A DNA stretch of 64,000 nt from positions 62,001 through 126,000 of the forward strand of contig NZ_CP022529.1 in the NCBI RefSeq assembly GCF_002237595.1. Reading direction: 5' to 3'. Numbering within the stretch: position 1 is the first letter of the stretch; each line of letters opens with the position of its first letter. The position numbers and the translations under genes were made by a program. Below the pieces are notes generated by a model that was not told where the DNA came from, searched no databases, and saw only the letters and a list, made by a program, of their open reading frames with translations. Below, in pieces: positions 8,884 to 17,086 of the stretch. Origin of the DNA: Labrenzia sp. VG12. Lineage in GTDB: Bacteria > Pseudomonadota > Alphaproteobacteria > Rhizobiales > Stappiaceae.

Positions 8884-9585
8884 ATGCGCCTGGTAAAACT
8901 CCTCGCCAATCTCGGCTATGGCAGCCGCAAGGAAATGCAGCAGGCGATCCGCAACGGCTGGGTGACTGACCGGGAGGGCAACCGGCTGAAAGCGGACACC
9001 AAGACGGCGCATGAAGACATTCTCTTCGACGACGAGCCGCTTGATCCGGCACAGGGCGTGGTGATCCTGCTGAACAAGCCGCTTGGCTACACCTGCTCGA
9101 CCAAGGATCAGGGACGTCTTGTCTATGACCTGCTGCCGGATCGTTACCGCATGCGCAAGCCGGCATTGTCGACCATTGGCCGGCTCGACAAGGAAACCTC
9201 CGGGGCGTTGCTGTTTACCGATGACGGCACGTTTCTGCATAAGGTGATTTCGCCCAAGTCGGAAGTGCCCAAGGTCTATGACGTCACGCTGGACCGGCCG
9301 CTGACCGGGGACGAGGCAGCGCTCTTTGCCTCCGGCGAGATGATGTTGGAAAGCGAGGTCAAGCCGTTGAAACCGGCGGAACTCGAAGTGTTGGGAGAGA
9401 ACAAGGCCCGTCTGACCCTGCATGAAGGGCGGTACCATCAGGTCCGCCGCATGTTCGCAGCCACGGGAAATCACGTCACCGACCTCTCCAGAACCCGTGT
9501 CGGCAGGCTCGGTGTTGATGGTCTTGACGAGGGCGGCTGGAAGATCCTGTCCGAAGAAGACAAGGTATTGATTTTCAGCGCCTGA
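8884..9585 (+). CDS. rsuA: 16S rRNA pseudouridine(516) synthase RsuA
   Basis: Converts U516 of 16S rRNA to pseudouridine. It has 233 residues, against 231 in E. coli. An N-terminal S4 RNA-binding domain (about 1-55, VKLLANLGYGSRKEMQQAI) precedes the catalytic domain. The catalytic aspartate sits in GRLDKETSGALLFTDDG, and the EGRYHQVRRMFAATGNHV block is strongly RsuA-like. The ATG at 8884 is preferred over an in-frame start at 8785 because GGAGG lies 6 bases upstream and the S4 domain begins at once; the longer frame would be translated from repeat DNA. It is convergent with the next gene, with a hairpin between them at 9596-9621. Confidence 0.9.
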   Translation: MRLVKLLANLGYGSRKEMQQAIRNGWVTDREGNRLKADTKTAHEDILFDDEPLDPAQGVVILLNKPLGYTCSTKDQGRLVYDLLPDRYRMRKPALSTIGRLDKETSGALLFTDDGTFLHKVISPKSEVPKVYDVTLDRPLTGDEAALFASGEMMLESEVKPLKPAELEVLGENKARLTLHEGRYHQVRRMFAATGNHVTDLSRTRVGRLGVDGLDEGGWKILSEEDKVLIFSA

Positions 9586-9595
9586 TGACTGGAAC

Positions 9596-9621
9596 ATCGC
9601 CCGACCAGATGGCCGGGCGAT
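9596..9621. terminator. Bidirectional hairpin between convergent genes
   Basis: An 11-bp stem with one mismatch (9596-9606 with 9611-9621) and an AGAT loop lies between the rsuA stop and the end of the opposing dioxygenase gene. The T run is weak. Confidence 0.55.
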
Positions 9622-9637
9622 CATTTGTTGAATGTGA

Positions 9638-10756
9638 TCAGGCGTTTGACCGGCTCAACACACGGATCCTGCTGTCGAATTCGCCCCGGTCGACATAACA
9701 GCCGCGCAGGTGACGAAAGCCGGTATTGGGGTCAAAGGCCGCCCGGCCGTGAAGGACACGCCGATTGTCGAAGATCACCATTTCACCGCCCTTGAGGCGC
9801 GTGGTGATGACGTAGTCCGGTGAGCGTGTCATCTGCATCAGCTTGCGATAGGCGCCGTAAAAGGTCTCCATCCGGTCGGCCGGCAGATCGAAGATGCCCG
9901 CGAGATGGGCGTTGAAATGCAGCTCCTGCAGATCACCGAACGGGTCCAGGTCGATCACCCTGTGGTGCCGGCGGATGTCATAGTCTTCGTCCTGGAAGCG
10001 GAACGGAACAGGCGTTTCCGCCAGCAGTTTGAAAGCCTCCGGATCCGCCGTCTTCAGGTCAGAGGCAATGGCAAAGCCGTCACAGAAGGTCGAGCCGCCG
10101 CCTTCCGCTTCATTGGCCAGGCAATGCAGGAACTGAAAGCCCGGCGGCAGTTCCTGGTTGGCAAGGTCCGTGTGCAGCGGCAACGCGTGCGACGTATAGG
10201 CAAGATTGTTGGGGTTCGGTTTCGACATGACCTCGAAAGTGGTGCCGAAATTGGTCTCGCGCAGGAAGCCGATGCGCCGGGCCATGGCCATTCCAGCCTC
10301 GGTGTCGTCCGCCATGCCGTCAACCAGCGCAAGGCCGGTCTTCTTGGCTTCGATAAGAAAGTCGAGCAGGGCGTCGTCCCTCGTCATCAGGTCCCTGGCC
10401 GCCGCGCGTGGCAGCGATGCCGGGTCGAGATCGCCCCGCCAGAGAACCGGATCGACCTTGGCCGGGTCGGCGAGGCCGACACCCGGGCGGTGCGCCAGAA
10501 GCCACTCTGCCCGATAGCGGCTGACATGGCCGTCGCCGGCCCACGTCAGCACGATGTCGCCATCATCCTGATCGGCGCGGTCGATGGTGATGTCCATCGG
10601 GATGCTGGTCAGGTCGAATTGCCGTTCCTGGGTCTGGGGATGAAAGCCGCTTGGGCAATTGTCCCGCAGCCAGAGAAAGGGAAAGTCTGCCTGGGTTCCG
10701 TCCGGCCAGGCAACATGAAGCACGCGGTCATCGCCGCGAAGGGTAAGGCTTGTCAT
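9638..10756 (-). CDS. Gamma-butyrobetaine dioxygenase-like Fe(II)/2-oxoglutarate enzyme
   Basis: A 372-residue member of the TauD/gamma-butyrobetaine hydroxylase family, which converts gamma-butyrobetaine to L-carnitine using iron and 2-oxoglutarate. The N-terminal DUF971-like domain (about 1-95, FPFLWLRDNCPSGFHP) lacks the full set of zinc-binding cysteines of the animal enzymes. The catalytic domain has the iron ligands HTD (in LPLHTDLANQ) and the distal His in RRVLHGRAAFD. The 2-oxoglutarate-binding Arg follows in GFRHLRGCY. The gene stands alone. The role in carnitine or betaine metabolism is inferred from family; trimethyllysine or another quaternary amine is an alternative substrate. 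Confidence 0.82.
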   Translation of the reverse strand: MTSLTLRGDDRVLHVAWPDGTQADFPFLWLRDNCPSGFHPQTQERQFDLTSIPMDITIDRADQDDGDIVLTWAGDGHVSRYRAEWLLAHRPGVGLADPAKVDPVLWRGDLDPASLPRAAARDLMTRDDALLDFLIEAKKTGLALVDGMADDTEAGMAMARRIGFLRETNFGTTFEVMSKPNPNNLAYTSHALPLHTDLANQELPPGFQFLHCLANEAEGGGSTFCDGFAIASDLKTADPEAFKLLAETPVPFRFQDEDYDIRRHHRVIDLDPFGDLQELHFNAHLAGIFDLPADRMETFYGAYRKLMQMTRSPDYVITTRLKGGEMVIFDNRRVLHGRAAFDPNTGFRHLRGCYVDRGEFDSRIRVLSRSNA

Positions 10757-10950
10757 TTTTTTGATCGTCCGTCGATGTCAGAATCTGGTGGCGTGCCGGG
10801 CACGCAAACATCAACAGCTGGCGGGGGGCGGCCACCACCAGTAGGCTTTTGCATGCGGATTGCCGGGGTTGCGCCCGAGAATTGCAAACATAAGGATCAT
10901 GCCTGTTCGCGGGACATGGCCCGCAGATCAACGTTGCGCTGACGTTACAT

Positions 10951-10990
10951 CAAAAGAAACACCCGGCAAAACAGATTTTGCCGGGTGTAC
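10951..10990 (-). terminator. Terminator of the HdeD-family gene
   Basis: A perfect 13-bp inverted repeat (10959-10971 with 10976-10988, ACACCCGGCAAAA) is followed on the minus strand by TTCTTTTG. It lies just after the hdeD-like stop at 11013. Confidence 0.8.
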
Positions 10991-11012
10991 ATGTGTTTTT
11001 GAACGGGCTGTT

Positions 11013-11576
11013 TCAGGACCTGGAAGCCCTGGCCGCAAGCGCGATGGTGATATAGCTCCAGCCATTGACCAAGACCGAGATGCCGGCGATCAGGCCGAGC
11101 GCCCAGGCGGCGGAACTCGGCAGTTCCATCCAGATCATGCCGCCGGCCGCCAGGGAGACGATGCCGGCAATCAGAACCCAGACCCAGCCGTCATGCGGCT
11201 TCAGCTTGAAGGCCAGCAGGATCTGCGTCACGCCCTGGGCGATAAAAATCGCGGCAATCACAAGGGTCAGGGCGAAGGTGCCGGCAAGCGGGTTCACATA
11301 GATCACGATCCCGCCGATGACGGCGATGATGCCGGTAATCAGGTTCCAGAGGAAACTGGAAGTACCCTTGGTCTTGAAGGAATTGTAGATCTGCACAAGT
11401 CCGCCGATGAAAAGCACAGCGGCGATCAGGAAGACCACGGCAATGGACGTTGCCAGCGGTGCGGCGATCAGGATCATGCCACCGATCACAAGGGCCACCC
11501 CGAGTGCCAGAAACCAGCCCCAGTTTTCCTGGATCTTCTTCTTCATGTCTTCCACGGCCTGAACGGCATCTGTCAT
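11013..11576 (-). CDS. HdeD family membrane protein (DUF308)
   Basis: A 187-residue inner-membrane protein. After a short soluble N terminus it has about six hydrophobic segments in two-helix units (for example GWFLALGVALVIGGMILIA and ALTLVIAAIFIAQGVTQILL), the DUF308 repeat pattern of HdeD. HdeD in E. coli contributes to acid resistance; the exact activity is unknown. The start at 11576 is chosen because AGGAGG lies just upstream and the DUF308 pattern begins there; a 46-residue extension to 11714 would overlap the divergent marR promoter. The gene is divergent from marR, so the operator at 11700 may affect both. Confidence 0.85.
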   Translation of the reverse strand: MTDAVQAVEDMKKKIQENWGWFLALGVALVIGGMILIAAPLATSIAVVFLIAAVLFIGGLVQIYNSFKTKGTSSFLWNLITGIIAVIGGIVIYVNPLAGTFALTLVIAAIFIAQGVTQILLAFKLKPHDGWVWVLIAGIVSLAAGGMIWMELPSSAAWALGLIAGISVLVNGWSYITIALAARASRS

Positions 11577-11699
11577 CTTGACCTCCTCACGCACCGGTTG
11601 AGCGTTCAATTCGGACACGGTAACCCCTTCGCAAATAAACGCAATATGCTGATGACAATCGAATGGACACGTGGCCGCGCGGACAAAGCCTTGACAATG

Positions 11700-11717
11700 T
11701 GTGTGTATATGCACACA
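11700..11717. promoter_or_regulatory. Probable MarR operator upstream of marR
   Basis: Imperfect 18-bp palindrome with core TGTGTATATGCACA (11702-11715), just before the marR ribosome binding site. The same core, with only the central two bases swapped, lies upstream of the synthase gene at 12195. Confidence 0.7.
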
Positions 11718-11725
11718 AGGAGGGC

Positions 11726-12145
11726 ATGGAAGAGGACGATTTTTCGCTTTGCGTTCTGGACAATGCGCGCAAGGCGGCGCGGGCTGTCAGCCGGCATTAT
11801 GACCGGTTGGCGCGGCAGGTGGGTATGACGGCCGGTCAATTCTCGGTTCTGGTCGCAATCCGCCAGACCCGTCAGGAGACGACCGGAGAGCTGGCGTCCC
11901 GGCTGTCCATGGACCGGACAACGCTGGTGCGCAACATTGCGCTTCTGGAACGAAAGGGATTTGTGACGGCCGGCCCCTTGCGGGAGGGCAGGGGCAAAAC
12001 CTATCTCCTGACCGAGCGAGGTGCCCGCCTGCTTGAAGAAGCCCTTCCGCTTTGGCGAAAGGCGCAGGGAGATGTCAGGGAACTGCTCGGGACGGAAGAT
12101 TTTTACAAGACTATCGATACCTTGAAGCGCCTGTCGGAGCTTTGA
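11726..12145 (+). CDS. MarR family transcriptional regulator
   Basis: A 139-residue winged-helix regulator. An N-terminal dimerisation helix is followed by the HTH (about 45-85, TTGELASRLSMDRTTLVRNIALLERKGFV) and the wing (GPLREGRGKTYLLTERG). MarR proteins bind palindromes as dimers and usually respond to small aromatic or lipophilic ligands. The start at 11726 follows AAGGAGGG; an upstream in-frame ATG at 11663 would place the operator inside the coding region. Matching palindromes before this gene and before the downstream fabF-type gene imply autoregulation and control of the synthase. Confidence 0.9.
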   Translation: MEEDDFSLCVLDNARKAARAVSRHYDRLARQVGMTAGQFSVLVAIRQTRQETTGELASRLSMDRTTLVRNIALLERKGFVTAGPLREGRGKTYLLTERGARLLEEALPLWRKAQGDVRELLGTEDFYKTIDTLKRLSEL

Positions 12146-12194
12146 GGCAAACCAGGCTGAGACAGATGATCGTCAGCCGTTTTCTGAATAGATG

Positions 12195-12208
12195 TGTGTA
12201 ATTGCACA
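12195..12208. promoter_or_regulatory. Probable MarR operator upstream of the FabF-type synthase
   Basis: The core TGTGTAATTGCACA matches the marR-upstream palindrome in 12 of 14 bases. It lies 28 bases before the synthase start, placed to block transcription initiation. Confidence 0.7.
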
Positions 12209-12235
12209 TCGTAAAAGTGACAAGTGAGGTAGGGT

Positions 12236-13498
12236 ATGCGCCGTGTTGTCGTAACGGGTTTGGGTGTGGTGTCTCCGGTCGGGACGGGCCTGGACGGGTT
12301 CTGGAAGCGGATCTCCTCCGGGGAAAACGGCATTCGCAAGATCAGCCAGTTTGATGCCGGGGACCTGGCTTGCCAGGTCGCCGGAGAAGTTCCCGCCAAA
12401 TCGGAAGACGAGTTCGGCTTTGATGTCGATGCCGTGATGGAGCCGCGCGAACAGCGCCGGTCTGACCGCTTCATTCACTTTGCCATGGGCGCGGTCCAGG
12501 AAGCGCTCGCCCATGCCGGCTGGGAGCCGAAAACCGACCGGGACAAGGAACGTACCGGCACGATCATCGGCACCGGCGTTGGCGGCTTTCCGGCGATGAC
12601 TGCGGGCACGCGGCTGGTGGATGAAAAAGGGCCACGCCGGGCGTCGCCGTTCCTGGTGCCGTCCTTCCTGGCCAATCTGGCAGCCGGCCAGGTTTCCATT
12701 CGGCACGGCCTCAAGGGCCCGATCGGTGCGCCTGTGACAGCCTGTGCCGCCAGCCTTCAGGCCCTTGGTGATGCGGCGCGCCTGATCCGCGGCGGGGAAG
12801 CGGACGTGATGGTGGCCGGAGGTGCAGAGGCCTGTATCGACAAGGTCTCCTATGCCGGTTTCTGCGCCGCCAAGGCCATGTCGTCCAAACGAAACGACGA
12901 CCCGGCCCATGCCTCCCGTCCGTTTGACCAGGACCGCGATGGCTTCATCATGGGGGAGGGCGCCGGAATTCTCATCCTGGAAGACTATGAACACGCCAAG
13001 GCCCGTGGGGCGACCATCCACGCAGAGCTTTCCGGATATGGCACGAGCGCAGATGCTTTCCATGTCACGGCCTCTTCACCGGACGGCGAAGGCGGATTGC
13101 GGGCCATGCGCCAGGCGCTGTCGACCGCCAACCTGTCGCCTGCCGACATCGGCTATGTCAACGCGCATTCAACCTCGACCCCGGTTGGAGATGCGGCTGA
13201 AATCGCTGCGTTGAACACCCTCTTCGAGGGACGCGGCAAGGATCTGGCGGTTTCGTCTTCCAAATCCATGTTCGGTCATTTGCTCGGTGCTGCTGGCGCG
13301 GTGGAAGCGATCACCTGCGTCAAGGCGCTGATGAGCGGTCTGCTGCCTCCGTCTCGCAATCTGGAAAATGCCGACGATGCAATGCAGCGCTTCGAACTTG
13401 TCCCCGGCAAGGCGATTGCCCGCGAGGTCAACCACATCCTTACCAACGGTTTCGGCTTTGGCGGCGTCAATGCCAGCGCAGTGTTTTCACGGGTGTAA
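12236..13498 (+). CDS. Beta-ketoacyl-ACP synthase (FabF/KAS II type)
   Basis: A 420-residue condensing enzyme of the thiolase superfamily that elongates acyl-ACP with malonyl-ACP. The Cys-His-His catalytic set is visible: Cys in VTACAASLQ, His in NAHSTSTPVGD and His in GHLLGAAGA. The GFGFGGVN block closes the active site at the C terminus. The start at 12236 (MRRVVVTGLGVVSPVG) is the standard FabF N terminus. The gene stands apart from the fatty-acid synthesis cluster (no acpP, fabG or fabD nearby) and has a MarR-type operator. It is therefore probably a second, conditionally expressed synthase used to alter acyl-chain composition; that role is inference. Confidence 0.87.
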   Translation: MRRVVVTGLGVVSPVGTGLDGFWKRISSGENGIRKISQFDAGDLACQVAGEVPAKSEDEFGFDVDAVMEPREQRRSDRFIHFAMGAVQEALAHAGWEPKTDRDKERTGTIIGTGVGGFPAMTAGTRLVDEKGPRRASPFLVPSFLANLAAGQVSIRHGLKGPIGAPVTACAASLQALGDAARLIRGGEADVMVAGGAEACIDKVSYAGFCAAKAMSSKRNDDPAHASRPFDQDRDGFIMGEGAGILILEDYEHAKARGATIHAELSGYGTSADAFHVTASSPDGEGGLRAMRQALSTANLSPADIGYVNAHSTSTPVGDAAEIAALNTLFEGRGKDLAVSSSKSMFGHLLGAAGAVEAITCVKALMSGLLPPSRNLENADDAMQRFELVPGKAIAREVNHILTNGFGFGGVNASAVFSRV

Positions 13499-13570
13499 TG
13501 GCTTGCCTAGCCGTTGTCCGGACAAATCGGAGCCTCCGCCCACACACTGGCTTCGCCACTTGTTCCAGTC

Positions 13571-13616
13571 TCCCCCCTTGAGGGGGAGATGTCTCCAATA
13601 GGAGACAGAGGGGGGG
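13571..13616 (+). repeat. Two-hairpin palindromic repeat, copy B
   Basis: Same plan as the 8625 unit: a CCCCC-TTGA-GGGGG hairpin and then an inner stem GTCTCC-AATA-GGAGAC with a poly-G end. The inner stem sequence differs from the other copies but still pairs. Confidence 0.8.
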
Positions 13617-13663
13617 CAGCTTCTCCGCATGCAAGCCTTTTTCTGTATTTGAGGACCCGCTGC

Positions 13664-13716
13664 GCCCCCCTCTGTCCAGTTCCCGGACATCTCCCCCTCA
13701 AGGGGGGAGAGGGGCG
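13664..13716 (-). repeat. Two-hairpin palindromic repeat, copy B' (inverted)
   Basis: Inverted partner of copy B, 47 bases away. The inner stem is GTCC/GGAC with a 7-base loop. Confidence 0.78.
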
Positions 13717-13806
13717 CAAGCGGAAAGGCTCTGCGTGCCCCTGATCAAGAGAAGCGCAGCTATCGAAATGAAACAATAACCTGTCGAAATTGCAACACGT
13801 TGAGCC

Positions 13807-13835
13807 GTCATCCCATGGTCGAGCCATGGGACGAC
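13807..13835. repeat. GTCATCCCATGG palindrome
   Basis: A 12-bp stem with one mismatch (13807-13818 with 13824-13835). It belongs to the GTCATnCC type of intergenic palindrome also seen near 1370 and 42891. Confidence 0.6.
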
Positions 13836-13907
13836 GGGGCTCGATCAAAAACTCCGCCAAGTTTCCGCCGGCGGTACCAGTCCACGATTTTCACTTGGCA
13901 ATTCATA

Positions 13908-13945
13908 AATTCCCATTTATGAGAAAAATCTCAAATATGGGAATT
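13908..13945. promoter_or_regulatory. Inverted repeat over the XRE regulator ribosome binding site
   Basis: 17-base arms (13908-13924 and 13929-13945) pair with two mismatches around an AAAA centre. The right arm contains the GGGA ribosome binding site of the regulator, so it may act as an autoregulatory operator, an mRNA hairpin that masks the start, or both. Confidence 0.6.
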
Positions 13946-13948
13946 GAC

Positions 13949-14506
13949 ATGAAAGACCTCGATCAAGACATCGGCCAGCGAATTGCCGAGCTGCGCCGTG
14001 CGCGGAATTGGCCGCTGGATCAACTGGCGGACAGGTCCGGCGTGAGCCGGGCGACCCTCTCGCGCATCGAACGTGGTGATACCAGCCCAACAGCCGTCGC
14101 GCTCGGGCAGCTCGCCCGGGCCTTCGGGCTTTCCATGGCGGACCTTTTCGGTTTTGGTGCGCCGACGCTGGATGCTCGGATCGCCCGTGAGAACCAACCG
14201 GTCTGGCAGGACCCGGAGACCGGATTTTGCCGCCGCAGCGTGTCACCGGCCGCGAGCGGCTTTCGCGGCAGCATCATCGAAGGTGAGCTGCCGGCAGGCC
14301 AGACGATTTCCTATTCGGTACCGCCTTTGCCGGACCTGGAACATCACCTTGTGCTTCTGGACGGTGCCCTGGTGATGACGCTTGGCGATGAACGACACGC
14401 GCTTTCACCCGGCGATTGCCTGCGCTTCCGCCTGAATGCCGCCAACGCCTATCACGCGCCCGGACCTCAAAATGCCCGCTATCTCCTGACAGTGATCACA
14501 CCATGA
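13949..14506 (+). CDS. XRE family regulator with C-terminal cupin domain
   Basis: A 185-residue one-component regulator. The N-terminal XRE helix-turn-helix (about 8-62, IAELRRARNWPLDQLADRSG and SRATLSRIERG) is followed by a cupin sensor domain (about 95-185, HHLVLLDGALVMTLGDERHAL and SPGDCLRF). In this family the cupin senses a small metabolite. The start at 13949 has GGGA 6 bases upstream; an ATG at 13937 has no site, and longer frames read through intergenic repeats. The downstream acetyltransferase begins inside the stop codon (ATGA overlap), so the pair is translationally coupled and the acetyltransferase is probably the regulated enzyme. Confidence 0.88.
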   Translation: MKDLDQDIGQRIAELRRARNWPLDQLADRSGVSRATLSRIERGDTSPTAVALGQLARAFGLSMADLFGFGAPTLDARIARENQPVWQDPETGFCRRSVSPAASGFRGSIIEGELPAGQTISYSVPPLPDLEHHLVLLDGALVMTLGDERHALSPGDCLRFRLNAANAYHAPGPQNARYLLTVITP

Positions 14507-15060
14507 CTTTGCCTGACGCACACATTAAGAAATTTCAGCCTGAGGCACCGATTCAGCTGATGACACCGGAGGACGCCGAAACCTTGGTGCCTCAACTCGG
14601 CGCTCTGCTGACGGCCTGCGTGGAAGATGGAGCGGGCATCGGCTTTGTTCTGCCCATGTCTCAGGAGCAGGCGGAGGCGTTCTGGCAGAGCAAGCTGCCG
14701 TCACTGGAAGCGGGGGAGGCATTTCTCATGATTGCGCGTGACGGCAACGACATCGCAGGTGTCGTCATGCTGGCACTTGCACCACAGGACAATGGTCGTC
14801 ACCGGGCGGAGGTCGCCAAGCTGATGGTGCATCCGAACCACCGCCGCAAAGGGCTCGCCCGCAAGCTGATGGCCGCGATCGATGGTCTGGCATTGTCCCT
14901 GGGCCGCTGGCTCCTGGTGCTCGACACCGTCACTGGCGACCGCGCCGAAACCCTTTACCCGACGTGTGGCTACGAGAAAGTCGGCATCATCCCGGACTAT
15001 GCCTATGGCAGCCACGGCACGCTGGATGCGACGACCGTGTTTTTCAAGGACCTGCGCTGA
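14503..15060 (+). CDS. GNAT family N-acetyltransferase
   Basis: A 185-residue GCN5-related acetyltransferase. The acetyl-CoA-binding motif A is clear: VAKLMVHPNHRRKGLARKLM (about 105-125), with the R/Q-x-x-G-x-G/A variant RRKGLA. It is followed by a beta-bulge region LLVLDTVTGDRAETLYPTCGYEKVG typical of small-molecule acetylases. The N terminus is variable. The gene overlaps the XRE-cupin regulator by 4 bases. The substrate is unknown; GNATs paired with such regulators often modify amines or amino acids. It is convergent with the ABC-F gene, whose stop lies 12 bases away. Confidence 0.87.
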   Translation: MTLPDAHIKKFQPEAPIQLMTPEDAETLVPQLGALLTACVEDGAGIGFVLPMSQEQAEAFWQSKLPSLEAGEAFLMIARDGNDIAGVVMLALAPQDNGRHRAEVAKLMVHPNHRRKGLARKLMAAIDGLALSLGRWLLVLDTVTGDRAETLYPTCGYEKVGIIPDYAYGSHGTLDATTVFFKDLR

Positions 15061-15072
15061 TCAGTTAAGCTC

Positions 15073-16884
15073 TCAGCCTTCCTCGCTCAGCATCTCCAGC
15101 TCCAGCCACTGTTCCTCTGCAGCATCCTTTTCTGCTGTCAGGTCAGTGATTTGCTGGGATATCTTGGCAAATTTGTCTGGGTTCCTGGCAAAGAGGTTCG
15201 GGTCGTTCATCTCGCCCTGAAGCGCTTCAAGCTGTGCTTCAAGTGACTCGATCGTGTCCGGTAACGTCTTCAGAAGATGCTGCTGCGTGAAGCTGAGTTT
15301 CGACTTCTGCTGCGGCTTGGCGGCCGAACCGTTTGACGTTGCGGCCTTTTCCTTCTTAGCCGGTGCCTGTTTTTCGGCCTTTCGGGCCGTGACGCCTTCG
15401 CCACGTTGCGCCAGCATGTCGCTATAGCCGCCGGCATATTCGCGCCAGAGGCCCTTGCCTTCCGAGACGATCACGGAAGTTGCGACCCGGTCGAGGAAAT
15501 CACGGTCGTGCGAGACGATCAGGGCCGTGCCCGGATAGTCGGCCAGAAGCTCCTGCAGCAGGTCGAGGGTTTCCAGGTCCAGGTCGTTGGTCGGCTCGTC
15601 GAGCACCATCAGGTTGGACTTGTTGGCGAGCGCCCTGGCCAGCATCGCGCGGGCCCTCTCGCCACCGGAAAGCGCATGAACCGGGGTGCGGGCCTGTTCC
15701 GGCGAGAACAGGAAGTCCTTCATGTAGGACATGACATGCTTGCTTTCGTCGCCGATCATGACCATGTCGCCGCGGCCACCGGTCAGGACGGAAGACAGGC
15801 TGTCGTTCAGGTCGAGGTTTTCCCGCTTCTGGTCAAGCGTCACCATTTCGAGATTGGTGCCGAGCCGGGTTGATCCTGTATCGGGGGAAAGCTCTCCGGT
15901 CAGCATCTTGAGAAGTGTGGTTTTGCCGGCGCCATTGGGGCCTACAAATCCGATCCTGTCGCCGCGTTGGATCCGGCTGGAAAATTCCTTCACGATGGTG
16001 CGCTCGCCATAGGTCTTGGAAATGCCCTTGGCCTCGATCACCAGTTTGCCGGAAACTTCCGCCTCGGTCGCACTCAGCTTCGCAGTGCCCTGCGGGCCGC
16101 GATGCTCACGCTTCTGCTTGCGAAGATCGGCCAGTTCTCGCACACGCCGCATGTTGCGTTTGCGCCGCGCGGTGACGCCGTAAGTCATCCAGTGTTCTTC
16201 GCGCTTGATCTTCTGCGCAAGCTTCTGCTGGTCGATCTCTTCCTGTTCGAACACCTCGTCCCGCCAGGCTTCAAAATGGGCAAAGCCCTTGTCCATGCGC
16301 CGGGCCGTGCCGCGGTCGATCCAGACAGTGGCGCGGGAGAGATTTTCCAGGAACCGGCGGTCGTGAGAAATCAGCACGAGGGCCGATTTCAGGCTTTTCA
16401 GTTCGTCTTCCAGCCATTCGATGGCCGGCAGGTCCAGGTGGTTGGTCGGCTCGTCCAGCAGCAGAATATCAGGTTCGGGTGCAAGTGTTCTGGCAAGCGC
16501 CGCCCGGCGTGCCTCTCCTCCGGACAGGGAGCGCGGGTCTTCCTTGCCAGTCAGGCCAAGGACCTCCAGCAGGTAGGCGCCGCGATAGGGATCGTCGCCC
16601 TCCGTCAGGCCTTCGTTCACATAGTCGAGCACCGAGGCGTAGGTGGAAAGATCGGGGTCCTGTGGCAGGTAACGGACAGTCCGGCCCGGCTGGAAGAACC
16701 GCTCGCCCTTGTCCATGTCCACCATGCCGGCGGCAATCTTCAACAGGGTGGATTTGCCCGAGCCGTTTCGGCCGACCAGGCACAGCCGGTCGCCTTCGGA
16801 GACGGAGAGGTCAGCGCCGGTCAAAAGCGGGGTGCCGCCGAAGGTCAGGTGGACGTCGCGAAGCGTTAGGAGAGGCGGGGCCAT
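15073..16884 (-). CDS. uup: ABC-F family ATPase, Uup-like
   Basis: A 603-residue cytoplasmic protein with two ABC ATPase domains and no membrane segment, the ABC-F plan. Domain 1 (about 5-250) has Walker A GRNGSGKST, signature LSGGEARRAALAR and Walker B ILLLDEPTNHLDL. Domain 2 (about 285-500) has GPNGAGKTT, LSGGERARAMLAR and MVLDEPTNDLDL. A basic linker (RRKRNMRRVRELADLRKQKR) joins them. A coiled-coil C-terminal domain (about 535-603) follows an Ala/Lys-rich stretch and is the Uup hallmark. Uup-type proteins bind ribosomes or branched DNA and affect translation and transposon excision. Confidence 0.9.
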   Translation of the reverse strand: MAPPLLTLRDVHLTFGGTPLLTGADLSVSEGDRLCLVGRNGSGKSTLLKIAAGMVDMDKGERFFQPGRTVRYLPQDPDLSTYASVLDYVNEGLTEGDDPYRGAYLLEVLGLTGKEDPRSLSGGEARRAALARTLAPEPDILLLDEPTNHLDLPAIEWLEDELKSLKSALVLISHDRRFLENLSRATVWIDRGTARRMDKGFAHFEAWRDEVFEQEEIDQQKLAQKIKREEHWMTYGVTARRKRNMRRVRELADLRKQKREHRGPQGTAKLSATEAEVSGKLVIEAKGISKTYGERTIVKEFSSRIQRGDRIGFVGPNGAGKTTLLKMLTGELSPDTGSTRLGTNLEMVTLDQKRENLDLNDSLSSVLTGGRGDMVMIGDESKHVMSYMKDFLFSPEQARTPVHALSGGERARAMLARALANKSNLMVLDEPTNDLDLETLDLLQELLADYPGTALIVSHDRDFLDRVATSVIVSEGKGLWREYAGGYSDMLAQRGEGVTARKAEKQAPAKKEKAATSNGSAAKPQQKSKLSFTQQHLLKTLPDTIESLEAQLEALQGEMNDPNLFARNPDKFAKISQQITDLTAEKDAAEEQWLELEMLSEEG

Positions 16885-17086
16885 GTATTTTTTGAACGGG
16901 TGCTCGGTTTGTGATCGGCGCCCGGTTTACTGGGCGGGCGAGGGCCGCGCAAGCGAAACGGAAAGGTGCTCTGACATTTTTGATCGGCCGATCCGAGATT
17001 TCCGCACTTAAATCGGATATAATGTCCAACAAGTGGACAGGGCTGACCACAAGAGCGCAGCCTTGGGGCTGCCGGGAGAAAGCTAT

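Larger units (their letters stand above)
13499..13948. other. Intergenic region with repeats and a regulatory inverted repeat
   Basis: No gene is supported. It contains two two-hairpin repeat units (13571-13616 and 13664-13716), a GTCATCCCATGG palindrome (13807-13835) and a long inverted repeat just before the XRE regulator (13908-13945). Confidence 0.6.

Noticed and set aside
11691..11696. TTGACA as a -35 box for marR
   Set aside because: No acceptable -10 hexamer lies 16-18 bases downstream, so I do not call the promoter.
8625..13716. CRISPR array from the repeated palindromes
   Set aside because: Only four units in two inverted pairs, with no regular spacers and no cas genes.
17018..17023. 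TATAAT as -10 of the BA14K gene
   Set aside because: The -35 position (about GAGATT) is poor, so it is mentioned only as a possibility.
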